7,340 nt of DNA from an uncultured Ruminococcus sp. (GCA_946188175.1 CAMHUJ010000078.1:1-7340); one strand, 5' to 3'; positions 1 through 7,017 are shown, numbered from the stretch's first letter. Notes: generated by a model from the letters alone, not told the origin. Translations and numbers: made by a program.

Positions 1-1019
1 GAGAAATCCGCCGCATCGGAAAACGCCGTCGGCATTCCCATTTCCGGCAGGATTGTTTCCAGCTGCGCTTCGGTATCCGTGCTGAACTGCGGCAAGGTCG
101 CTGCAACGGGCACGGCTGTGCGTCCGGCGATCATCGAGCAAAGCGATTCCGGCGTCTGCGCATCGAGCCACGCCTGCACGGAGATGTTTTCCGGCGGCAG
201 GATACCGGCAAAGGCATACTGCCCGTCATAATACCGCAGAAAACCGACTGCGCCGTCCTGCTCGAGATAATCAAACTCATTGCCGGTCATCATCGGGACC
301 GTCGCCTTGCTGCCGTCGGCATTGGTAAAACTGCCGTCCTTGATCTGTGATTTGTCATACGGCGCCGCCCATGCTGCGTCAAACGAAACCGCATTGACCA
401 GCACAAGCTGTGCGGCAGGATCGAGCCGTTCGAGCAGCTTCGGAATCATGCAGTCCGTTTCCTTTTTGACAAACCCGTTAATTGACCGGAGCGCGGCATC
501 ATCAAACGGCATACCGTGCACACCGGCATCATAATATGCATGATTCTGCTGCAAAAACGATTCCTTGATATCCTGCTCTGTGCCGTTGATCCAGATGCCG
601 TTTGCCGTATGCAGCGTGCAGGAGCCTTCCTCATCCGGACGTCCGGTACGCCAGCCGCAGAGCGCTTTGTTCAGATCATCTGCCGTGCGTCCGCCGCCGA
701 TCAGCAGATTCTCCATTTCCGTGCGCGTCTGACCGGCAGCGCCGTTCGCGGTCATGCCGAGCGCCTGCATCACGGAATAGGGCGAGAGCATCACATTTTC
801 ACCGAATTTTGATTGCAGCACCGTGCGGAGCAGTTCCAGCGAAAAGCCGTATTCCCGCACGAGAAAGCCCGCATCCGGTGCAGCAGGCGTATCGCTCAGT
901 TCTGTGATTTCGGCAGCGGACTCCGGCTTTGCAGTCTGCGCCGTCTCCGAGGACGATGCACCGCAGCCCGTCAGCAGAAGCGCTGCCAGCATCGCCGCCG
1001 TCCATGCAGTTCGTTTCAT
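1..1019 (-). CDS. Serpin-family lipoprotein, fourth of the array; C-terminus outside window
   Basis: A predicted surface-anchored serine or cysteine protease inhibitor of the serpin family; 339 codons are visible. ATG at 1019 follows a strong ribosome site (GAGGAGGGG) that overlaps the stop of the preceding serpin gene 13 nt away. Residues 1-19 form a lipoprotein signal ending in LLTGC, so Cys19 should be lipidated after export. An Ala/Ser/Glu-rich linker follows to about residue 50. The serpin fold then shows the shutter motif SPYS (79-82), NGAAG (92-96), the NAV strand motif (209-211), an AGILP segment (281-285), and reaches ADF(S), just before the strand leading to the reactive loop. The frame stays open to base 1, so the loop, P1 residue and C-terminal signature are not visible and inhibitory capacity cannot be judged. 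Family assignment is firm; the protease target is unknown. Confidence 0.93.
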   Translation of the reverse strand, partial: MKRTAWTAAMLAALLLTGCGASSSETAQTAKPESAAEITELSDTPAAPDAGFLVREYGFSLELLRTVLQSKFGENVMLSPYSVMQALGMTANGAAGQTRTEMENLLIGGGRTADDLNKALCGWRTGRPDEEGSCTLHTANGIWINGTEQDIKESFLQQNHAYYDAGVHGMPFDDAALRSINGFVKKETDCMIPKLLERLDPAAQLVLVNAVSFDAAWAAPYDKSQIKDGSFTNADGSKATVPMMTGNEFDYLEQDGAVGFLRYYDGQYAFAGILPPENISVQAWLDAQTPESLCSMIAGRTAVPVAATLPQFSTDTEAQLETILPEMGMPTAFSDAADF

Positions 1020-1032
1020 CCGATTCCCCTCC

Positions 1033-2151
1033 TCACGAGACAGGCAGTTCATTGACCGTACCGGCGATCAGCGGCAGACCGTACTGCCGGTCCAGCACGA
1101 AAAATACAAACGGATGATTGAACGCCACCTGTACGTCAGACTTTGCGGCAGAATCATTCATTTGCAGCTTAAAGCTCGATTCCTCCGTACCGCGGTCTAT
1201 GACGACCTGCACCTGCTGAATCATCTGCCCGATTCCGGCATCCGGCAGCAGTTCCGCAATATTCTCCGTATCCGTAATCTTCGCGCACGGAATCGTCGTG
1301 CGGAGCGTGATCTCGCTGCCGCTGCGGATATACGATGTCAGCTGCTCCGGCGTCAGACTTTTGAGCAGCTCGCTTACTGTTCCGGATTTCGGCATCAGCG
1401 CAAGAAATGCATATTTCCGGTCGGCGCAGTTCCGGCGCAGACCCGTAACGGCATCATCGTCAATATAGACGCCGGTATCATCATCCTTGCAGAGAAACGG
1501 CACGGATTTCTGCCTGCCGTCCGCGCAGTAGAACAGCGCATTCCGCACCTCATTGTTATGATAGCTGCTGTTCCATTTCACATCAAATGACGCGGCACTG
1601 ACCAGCGCCGCCGCACTGTTTTCCGGCACACTGATCTGCTGCATCACACCGCCGGTCGCATCGCTGAGCCACTTGTTGAGCATATCAGCCGTGCGTTCGG
1701 CCGCAAAAATGCGGGTATTGCTGAGCCCGAGATACAGCCCCAAGGCATCCTTCTGCATGTCGGTACCGGGCGCAACCCAGAGTGCCTGCGCTTCGGTCAG
1801 ACCGTTCTGCGACGCGCGCCAGCCGGCAAAATATCCGTTCAGCTGACCGGCATCCATACCGCCGAACAGCTCCGCGGGGGGCTCTGCCGCCGAACCGCCT
1901 GCCGCAGTCAGCCATGCCTCCGCTGCAAGATACGGCGAAAGCAGCCGATTCCCCTCATCAGAATCGGCTGCCTGATGCAGCAGCGAAACCGCAAACTGCA
2001 TTTGCGCATCGGAAAATTCCGCCGTACCGTCCAGCACAGCAATCTGCTGCGGCTTGACATGCTTTGTCAGCTCGGTTCCGCCGTAGGAACTGCCGCAGGA
2101 TGTCAGCAGCATTGCCGCGCAGAGGGCGGCGGTCAGAAAGTATCGTTTCAT
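1033..2151 (-). CDS. Divergent serpin-like lipoprotein, probably non-inhibitory
   Basis: A 372-residue serpin paralogue. ATG at 2151 follows AAGGAG with an 8-nt spacer. The signal peptide ends in LLTSC, placing the lipidated Cys at 19. The C-terminal serpin signature is intact (VAFNHPFVFFV, 342-352), so family membership is clear, but key positions have decayed. The shutter motif is SPYL rather than SPYS (72-75), the conserved NAV Asn is Ser185, and NGAAG is replaced by GGSAA. About 26 residues that carry the ADFSG block in its sisters are missing between residues 307 and 321. The hinge after Gly321-Thr322 reads EESSFK instead of small residues, which in serpins generally prevents loop insertion. 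It may therefore be a non-inhibitory serpin that binds, acts as a decoy or is bait, or a gene in decay, although the reading frame is fully open. It sits 18 nt downstream of the second serpin and 13 nt before the fourth. Confidence 0.88.
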   Translation of the reverse strand: MKRYFLTAALCAAMLLTSCGSSYGGTELTKHVKPQQIAVLDGTAEFSDAQMQFAVSLLHQAADSDEGNRLLSPYLAAEAWLTAAGGSAAEPPAELFGGMDAGQLNGYFAGWRASQNGLTEAQALWVAPGTDMQKDALGLYLGLSNTRIFAAERTADMLNKWLSDATGGVMQQISVPENSAAALVSAASFDVKWNSSYHNNEVRNALFYCADGRQKSVPFLCKDDDTGVYIDDDAVTGLRRNCADRKYAFLALMPKSGTVSELLKSLTPEQLTSYIRSGSEITLRTTIPCAKITDTENIAELLPDAGIGQMIQQVQVVIDRGTEESSFKLQMNDSAAKSDVQVAFNHPFVFFVLDRQYGLPLIAGTVNELPVS

Positions 2152-2169
2152 GAATCTGGCTCCTTCGGA

Positions 2170-3429
2170 TTATGATGCAAATTCGTTCATCACACCGGCA
2201 AAGACCGGCAGCATGGTATCCGTTTCCACAATCATATAGAGAAACGGACGGTTGAGAATGACCCTGTATTCCGGTTCTTCCTCCGCACCGGAATCCTGTT
2301 CTTCCGACAGTGTGATCGCCTGCGCTTTCGTACCGTTGACATCGACCTCGATATGCGTCTTTTGCAGCACCTTGCTGATTGCAATCGGATTATCGACCGC
2401 ATTCATGCCGCTGAAATCGGCAGTATCCTGAAACGCCGTCCGGATGCCCATATTCTGCAATACCGGTTTCAGCTCGGAGCCCCAGTCACAGGTAAATTCC
2501 GGTATTCCTGCGAATACAGGACAATGCCGTGCATTTTGCAGCATCCGGTACAACTCGTCGGCATCGGTCTGCGCGAGATATTCCTCCGGTGTCATGTCGT
2601 AATCCGGAAGAATGCCGACAAATGCATAGATTCCGCCTATGTAGGGCTTCATAAAGCCTTCAGCATTTATGCCTTTCAGATAGGTTGATTCCTCGGAGCA
2701 CATCATCTGCACATCCGGCAGCGCACCGCTCAGCGAATGAAACATCGCCTTAGCCGGACCATCCTCATATTTCTCCTCCCACTTCGCATCGAAGTTCACC
2801 GCATTGATCAGATACAGCACGGCATCCGGATCAATCGGATCAGAGAGGATCTCAGGGATCACGCCTTTCGTCTGTTTGCTGCACCAGTTGTTGATATCGC
2901 TGCGCGTGGATTCATCAAACGGTGCGCGGTAAATATCCGCGCTGAAATAATCGACCGTTTTCTGCACGAATGCATCGCGGAGCACAATGCGCCTCTCATC
3001 ATCGCGCACCCAAACCGAATTGACCGTCTGGAACTGATTGCCCGCACCGACAGGAAGCGATGTCCGCTGCCCGAAGAGATAGCTGCTGAGTGTTTCGGCA
3101 GGGATGCCGCCGAGTGCCTGCTCCAGCTCTGCAAGGGTCTCGCCCGCCGCACCGTTCGCGCTCATGGCGAGCACCTGCATGAGGGAATAGGGCGAAAGCA
3201 GCAGATTCTCCTCCGGCTGCATTTTGACTGCCTCCTGCATCAGATGCAGCGCAAAGGCGGTCTGCGCCTTTTCAAAGGTTTCGTCCGGCGTCATACCGGA
3301 TGCAAGCTGCGGCTTCATATGCGCCGTCATATTTTTCGCCTGCTGCGTCATGCCTGCGCCGCATCCGGTCAGGCATCCGCAGAGCAGAACGGCTGCAAGC
3401 GCCGCTGTCATGCTTCTCATATGTTTCAT
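2170..3429 (-). CDS. Serpin-family lipoprotein with a long acidic reactive loop
   Basis: A 419-residue serpin. I place the start at ATG 3429 because AAGGAGGG (3437-3444) lies 7 nt upstream and the following residues form a clean signal peptide ending in LTGC (Cys23). A start at 3453 would overlap the previous gene and put charged residues before the signal. Conserved serpin landmarks are SPYS (79-82), NGAAG (92-96), INAV (208-211), ADFSG (337-341), KTHIEVD (357-363) and the signature VILNRPFLYMI (390-400). The hinge is Gly366-Thr-Lys-Ala-Gln-Ala; Gln at P11 is unusual but the rest is compatible with inhibition. The loop is about three residues longer than in the first serpin and carries seven Glu and one Asp between 376 and 387. 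Counting from the hinge puts P1 at Ser380; counting back from the signature puts it among the Glu residues. It may target a protease with acidic preference; this is inference. Confidence 0.93.
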   Translation of the reverse strand: MKHMRSMTAALAAVLLCGCLTGCGAGMTQQAKNMTAHMKPQLASGMTPDETFEKAQTAFALHLMQEAVKMQPEENLLLSPYSLMQVLAMSANGAAGETLAELEQALGGIPAETLSSYLFGQRTSLPVGAGNQFQTVNSVWVRDDERRIVLRDAFVQKTVDYFSADIYRAPFDESTRSDINNWCSKQTKGVIPEILSDPIDPDAVLYLINAVNFDAKWEEKYEDGPAKAMFHSLSGALPDVQMMCSEESTYLKGINAEGFMKPYIGGIYAFVGILPDYDMTPEEYLAQTDADELYRMLQNARHCPVFAGIPEFTCDWGSELKPVLQNMGIRTAFQDTADFSGMNAVDNPIAISKVLQKTHIEVDVNGTKAQAITLSEEQDSGAEEEPEYRVILNRPFLYMIVETDTMLPVFAGVMNEFAS

Positions 3430-3436
3430 ATAATTG

Positions 3437-3444
3437 CCCTCCTT
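3437..3444 (-). promoter_or_regulatory. Ribosome binding site deciding the second serpin start
   Basis: AAGGAGGG lies 7 nt before ATG 3429 and 1 nt after the stop codon of the first serpin. It fixes the start at 3429 rather than at 3453 (inside the upstream gene) or 3420 (spacer too long). Confidence 0.85.
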
Positions 3445-3445
3445 A

Positions 3446-4681
3446 TCATGCATCAGGTATTTCGTTCAGTATTCCGATAAAAACAGGTATCATGGTCTGT
3501 GTTTCAACGATCATATAGACGAACGGGCGGTTCAGAATAAACGGTTCCGTCACGGAGACGTACATTGCCATATCCACTTCTACGACAGCCGCAGCTCTTG
3601 TTCCTTTTGTATCAACCTCTATATGTGTTTTATGTTTTACGCCGCTGATATACAGCTTGTTTTCTTCGCTTGTCTCAGCGATTCCGGAGAAATCCGCCTG
3701 CTCCTTTGAGAATGCATCCCGCATTCCAAGTGTCTGAAGCACCGGTGTCAGCTCTGTATTGTAATCATAACTGAACTCCGGCATCCCCACGTATAGATCG
3801 CACGGCTCAGCCTGCGTCAGCATCGTGCGGAGCTCCTTCGGCTCCAGACCGGAAAGCCATTCCGCTGGCGTCCTGTTCGCATTCGGCAGAATCGCTGCGA
3901 ATACATAATCTCCGCCCTTATACGGTTTCAGGAAGCCGGAGGCGCCGCTGCATTTGAGATACTGATTTTCCTCCGAAAACATCATCTGCGCCAGCTGCTT
4001 CCTGCCGTTATATGCGGTAAACACGCCCGGTTCCGGATCGTCCTCATATTTTTCCGCCCACTTTCCGTTGAAGCAGACCGCATTGACAAGAAGCATGACG
4101 GATGTCGCCGGAATCTCACCCGAAATCATCTCCGGAATCATGTTATCCGTCTGATTGCAGCACCACCGGTTGATTTCTCTGACGGTGGACTGATCCATGG
4201 GTGAAGCTTTGATTTTTGCATCATAACAATTCCGGGTCAGATTCAGAAACGAATCCAGAAAATGAATATTGCTGCCTTGGTCGCGCAGCCAGAGGCTGTT
4301 CGCGTTTTTTATTTTGCTGCTCCGGTGTGCCGGCATTGTCTCGCGCTGATATTTCAGATAAGCATTCAGCTGCTCCGCCGGAATACCGCCAAGCGCCGTT
4401 TCCATTTCGGTGCGCGTATTGCCCGCAGCACCGTTTGCGGTCATGCCGAGCGCCTGCATCACGGAATAGGGCGAAATCAGCAGATTGGAGCCTTCGTCAT
4501 TCTTTACGGTCTCCTGCATCAGCCGCAGCGCAAACGCCGTCTGCGAAGCGCAGAATGCTTCATCCGGTTCCTTGCCGGAGACACGGGATACCGATGAAAC
4601 ATGTCCAGCATCTGCACCGCAGCCGGTCAGTGTGCCGCAGAGCATTGCCGCAAGCAGAATTGCAGCCAGTCTCCGTTTCAT
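3446..4681 (-). CDS. Serpin-family lipoprotein with canonical hinge, likely inhibitory
   Basis: A 411-residue serpin, first of the four. I prefer ATG 4681, with GAGAGG about 8 nt upstream, over the in-frame GTG at 4690, which touches the ribosome site. The signal peptide ends in LTGC (Cys21). Serpin landmarks are complete: ISPYS (69-73), NGAAG (83-87), VNAV (199-202), QADFSG (328-333), KTHIEVD (351-357) and the signature FILNRPFVYMI (381-391). The hinge Gly360-Thr-Arg-Ala-Ala-Ala-Val-Val has small residues at P12-P10, as expected of inhibitory serpins that trap proteases by loop insertion. Counting from the hinge gives P1 Tyr374 and P1' Val375 (local AMYVS), which would suit a chymotrypsin-like or broad-specificity serine protease. 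The P1 call could shift by one residue. It starts 29 nt after the Ig-like lipoprotein gene and ends 16 nt before the next serpin. Confidence 0.94.
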   Translation of the reverse strand: MKRRLAAILLAAMLCGTLTGCGADAGHVSSVSRVSGKEPDEAFCASQTAFALRLMQETVKNDEGSNLLISPYSVMQALGMTANGAAGNTRTEMETALGGIPAEQLNAYLKYQRETMPAHRSSKIKNANSLWLRDQGSNIHFLDSFLNLTRNCYDAKIKASPMDQSTVREINRWCCNQTDNMIPEMISGEIPATSVMLLVNAVCFNGKWAEKYEDDPEPGVFTAYNGRKQLAQMMFSEENQYLKCSGASGFLKPYKGGDYVFAAILPNANRTPAEWLSGLEPKELRTMLTQAEPCDLYVGMPEFSYDYNTELTPVLQTLGMRDAFSKEQADFSGIAETSEENKLYISGVKHKTHIEVDTKGTRAAAVVEVDMAMYVSVTEPFILNRPFVYMIVETQTMIPVFIGILNEIPDA

Positions 4682-4710
4682 AATACGCACCTCTCTGTCA
4701 TAGATTCGGG

Positions 4711-5562
4711 TTATTCTGTTACAGTAAAATGTGCTTCATTTCCGTTCAGATAAACGGCGTATTCGCCCGGCTGCAAGGTCAGTCCGCCGAATCCCGAAAC
4801 GGGCAGCGTCCACATCTCACAGTCCTCGGATGCGAGCGTCATGCCCTTCTGTGCGGCAGGGCTGTCCGGAGAAAACCGCGTCATGCTGACAACGCCGTCG
4901 CTGAAACACTCGATGCCGAAATCCGCATTCGTGAATGTGAAATCCGAAGCACTCGCATTGATCAGCCGCACGGTGATCTCCTTTGCACCGGCAGAATAGG
5001 ATTCCATATCCGTATCGAGAATGATCTCCTGCTGCGGTATCTGCTCCGGCTGCGAACTGTCTGCGGAAATCCGGAAATCCGCCGTGATCTCGCCGAGATA
5101 GATCCGGAAGAAGCCGCTGTATCCGTCCTCGAGCGGCAGATCGTAATGTCCGGCGATATCCAGCGTGACATCGGTCTCGCCGTGTGCCGGAAGCTCCTGC
5201 GCCAGATCAATAAAGGAATCTCCGCCTTCCTTATAGGGGACGGAAACGGTTTCATAGCCCAACTCCAGCGGAAAGATATACAGCATTGTAAACTGCTCCG
5301 GCAGAATATAATCCGTATCGCGGTCATTTGTAATATGCAGCCGGATCGTATCCACATCCGGCGGATAGCATTCCTGCTCTGTTTTCGCCGTAATGCCCTC
5401 GACCTGCGGCGCCTCCGGTGCTTCGGTCGGCGTAAGGTCTGCGGTCTCGCCCGGCACAGTGCTGCTCTCCGGCGGCATATGATCGACGCGGGATATCTGC
5501 TTTTCGCCGCAGCCTGCCAGAAGCAGCGCAGATAATACGAACAATGCTTTGTATTTTTTCAT
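4711..5562 (-). CDS. Two-domain Ig-like lipoprotein, function unknown
   Basis: A 283-residue exported lipoprotein that I cannot tie to a named function. ATG 5562 follows AGGGGGAG with a 6-nt spacer and opens a lipoprotein signal ending in LAGC (Cys18). A longer frame starting at 5712 is rejected because its N-terminus is arginine-rich and runs out of frame over the upstream gene. After a Pro/Thr/Glu-rich linker (about 19-50) come two beta-rich segments, roughly 55-166 and 168-283. Each has a YP- or YS-containing strand, a central N-x(2-4)-D/S turn and a closing strand after a Gly/Leu-Pro-rich turn (DGYSGFFRIYLG in the first, LQPGEYAVYLNG in the second). This pattern resembles bacterial Ig-like domains such as Pfam Big_14, from memory only. 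It lies between the regulatory pair and the serpins, so it may be a surface scaffold, binding protein or stress sensor. Confidence 0.85.
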   Translation of the reverse strand: MKKYKALFVLSALLLAGCGEKQISRVDHMPPESSTVPGETADLTPTEAPEAPQVEGITAKTEQECYPPDVDTIRLHITNDRDTDYILPEQFTMLYIFPLELGYETVSVPYKEGGDSFIDLAQELPAHGETDVTLDIAGHYDLPLEDGYSGFFRIYLGEITADFRISADSSQPEQIPQQEIILDTDMESYSAGAKEITVRLINASASDFTFTNADFGIECFSDGVVSMTRFSPDSPAAQKGMTLASEDCEMWTLPVSGFGGLTLQPGEYAVYLNGNEAHFTVTE

Positions 5563-5568
5563 GGTTAT

Positions 5569-5576
5569 CTCCCCCT
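5569..5576 (-). promoter_or_regulatory. Ribosome binding site deciding the Ig-like lipoprotein start
   Basis: AGGGGGAG lies 6 nt upstream of ATG 5562 and just after the stop of the upstream membrane protein gene. It supports the short start, with a signal peptide, over the longer upstream frame. Confidence 0.8.
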
Positions 5577-5578
5577 GA

Positions 5579-6415
5579 TTACTGCGTCCGAAGCGCCTCC
5601 TGCAACTCCCTGACAAGCGCGGCGAGCGTATCCGTATCCTGAAGCGCCATGGATTTGCCCTCGAGTACAACGCGCGCATTGCCGAGCGTAAATTCCGCCT
5701 TTGCGCCTTCATCGGAATGATGCATCAGGATATTCTCCCCGAGCGAATCATCCTGCTCCGGCTCCAGAGAGAGCACCAGCGCACCCGTGCCGGTCTCGTC
5801 AATATACGTGAACAGATTGCGCTGATCGAGCACACGGCTTTCGGTCGGATTCCAGTGCAGCTTATAGCCGCCGAGCATTTCGGGCGGCGGATTGATGCCG
5901 AGTGCCGCGAAATACTGCTCTGCCGGAACCGGCTCCTGCGCCCCGTAGGATTCCGCCGCGGAATCCGGTGCGTCATTTTTCTTATTGTCATCATCCTGCG
6001 CAAGCGACAATCCCGCCGTCGTATCGGTATTCTGAAGCGGGTCCTTTGCATCGCTCGGATGATAGGAATACTGTTCGTTCTTTTTCTTGGCCGAGGAGAC
6101 TTCGTTCTCCTCGCAGTACGCTTCGGAAGCCTCTGCCTCCGCTTCCGGACAATTATCAGCTGCCTCTGCACAGGAAGCTGCATCCTTCGTGGAGAAAATA
6201 CCGTTTATATGCGGCGCAAAGAGCGTGTCGCAATCTGCCGATTGCATGTTGTTGCGCGAACTGCGCAGTGCCAGTGCACCCACAGCAATGACAAAGCATC
6301 CTGCAAATGCCGCCGCACCGGTAAAGAGCCGCCTGCGGCTGCGTCTGCGTTCCGCGAGATAAGCCTGACTCCGGCGGAAAACCTCAGCCTGAAATTCCTC
6401 ATTCGTCATTCTCAT
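5579..6415 (-). CDS. Single-pass membrane protein, putative anti-sigma factor
   Basis: A 278-residue protein whose ATG overlaps the sigma factor stop as ATGA, with a GGGGGGAG ribosome site inside the sigma gene; the two are probably translationally coupled. Residues 1-29 are a short cytosolic segment ending in an Arg-rich run (RRRSRRR, 23-29). Residues 30-50 form one hydrophobic helix, so the positive-inside rule puts the N-terminus in and the rest out. Residues about 75-160 are a low-complexity, acidic, probably disordered extracellular linker. Residues about 160-278 look folded, with a GGYKLHW strand near the start and an amphipathic C-terminal helix, reminiscent of the DUF4367-type extracellular domains of Clostridia anti-sigma proteins. 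No zinc-binding HxxxCxxC motif is visible in the cytosolic part. The anti-sigma role is inferred from gene order and topology, not from a recognised domain. Confidence 0.82.
   Translation of the reverse strand: MRMTNEEFQAEVFRRSQAYLAERRRSRRRLFTGAAAFAGCFVIAVGALALRSSRNNMQSADCDTLFAPHINGIFSTKDAASCAEAADNCPEAEAEASEAYCEENEVSSAKKKNEQYSYHPSDAKDPLQNTDTTAGLSLAQDDDNKKNDAPDSAAESYGAQEPVPAEQYFAALGINPPPEMLGGYKLHWNPTESRVLDQRNLFTYIDETGTGALVLSLEPEQDDSLGENILMHHSDEGAKAEFTLGNARVVLEGKSMALQDTDTLAALVRELQEALRTQ
6266..6328 (-). other. Transmembrane helix of the putative anti-sigma factor
   Basis: Residues 30-50 are an uninterrupted hydrophobic run rich in Ala, Phe, Val and Leu, directly after seven mostly Arg residues. 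It is the only such stretch in the protein. Confidence 0.8.
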
Positions 6416-6966
6416 AAAGCGTGCTCCCCCCTTTCTCCGAGCAGGCTTCGGAGCGCCTGCTTCGCCCGATAGAGCAGATTGTCGATCTGCTTGCGTGTTT
6501 TCTTCATGATCCGCGCGGCATCCTCATAGGAATATTCCTCGAAGTATACCAGATGCACGGCGATCTGCTGCGGCTCCGGCAGCTGCGCAATCGCTTCATG
6601 CAGCCGCCGCGATTCCTCATTCCGGAGCACATGCTCCTCAAGGTCCTGTGTATCGGCAAGCTGCTCTGCGGTCTCATCGTCAATCGAAACCGAAGGATGC
6701 CGCTTTTGTTTGCGCAGATAATCCAGCGCACGGCTGCGCGCCATAACAAACAGATATGTCTTCAGCGATGATTTGAAGTTGAATTTATGCGGACTGACCA
6801 CAAGCTGCATGAATACATCCGCCGCAATATCCTCTGCGGCGCAGATATCATGCACATAGCGCTGGATAAAAAAGGTCACCGGATCGCGGTATGCCTCAAT
6901 GATCTCAGCGAATGCGGTCTGATCCCCGTCGAGAAACCGGCGGTAGACTTGCGCATCCTGTTCCAT
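6412..6966 (-). CDS. ECF-type RNA polymerase sigma factor (sigma-70 family)
   Basis: A 184-residue sigma factor with only regions 2 and 4, the layout of ECF (group 4) sigmas. Region 2 spans about 13-78 and includes AAEDIAADVFMQL, the segment that contacts core polymerase, and SLKTYLFVMARSRALDYLRK, the -10 recognition part. Region 4 spans about 120-168, with LPEPQQIAVHLVYFEEYSYE and a helix-turn-helix ending KKTRKQIDNLLYRAKQAL, the -35 recognition helix. I choose ATG 6966, with GGAG 7 nt upstream, over GTG 6993, which falls within a hairpin. As the first gene of the cluster, ahead of a membrane partner, it probably directs polymerase to its own operon and perhaps others. I found no convincing ECF-type promoter upstream, so autoregulation is not shown. 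I cannot assign it to a named ECF subgroup. Confidence 0.93.
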   Translation of the reverse strand: MEQDAQVYRRFLDGDQTAFAEIIEAYRDPVTFFIQRYVHDICAAEDIAADVFMQLVVSPHKFNFKSSLKTYLFVMARSRALDYLRKQKRHPSVSIDDETAEQLADTQDLEEHVLRNEESRRLHEAIAQLPEPQQIAVHLVYFEEYSYEDAARIMKKTRKQIDNLLYRAKQALRSLLGERGEHAL

Positions 6967-6970
6967 ATGT

Positions 6971-6977
6971 CTTCTCC
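6971..6977 (-). promoter_or_regulatory. Ribosome binding site of the sigma factor gene
   Basis: GGAGAAG, with its GGAG core 7 nt before ATG 6966, supports that start over the upstream in-frame GTG at 6993. Confidence 0.75.
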
Positions 6978-6985
6978 GTTCTGCC

Positions 6986-7017
6986 GGAAGCACCCGCTTC
7001 CCTGAAAGTTGCTTTCA
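6986..7017 (-). promoter_or_regulatory. Two abutting perfect hairpins in the sigma operon leader
   Basis: On the minus strand TGAAAG-CAA-CTTTCA (7003-7017) is followed after one base by GGAAGC-GGGT-GCTTCC (6986-7001). Each has six perfect base pairs and a 3- or 4-nt loop. Neither is followed by a T-run, so they are not intrinsic terminators. They end 8 nt before the sigma ribosome site. They could affect mRNA stability or translation, or the outer one could be a DNA operator; the role is inferred. Confidence 0.5.

Noticed and set aside
823..1590. Plus-strand open frame of 255 codons
   Set aside because: It lies antisense to two clear serpin genes, is Arg/Cys-rich with no domain, and reflects the codon bias of the opposite strand. 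The other long plus-strand frames have the same explanation.
5563..5712. N-terminal extension of the Ig-like lipoprotein
   Set aside because: It overlaps the upstream gene in another frame, is Arg-rich, and would bury the signal peptide; the ribosome site is directly before ATG 5562.
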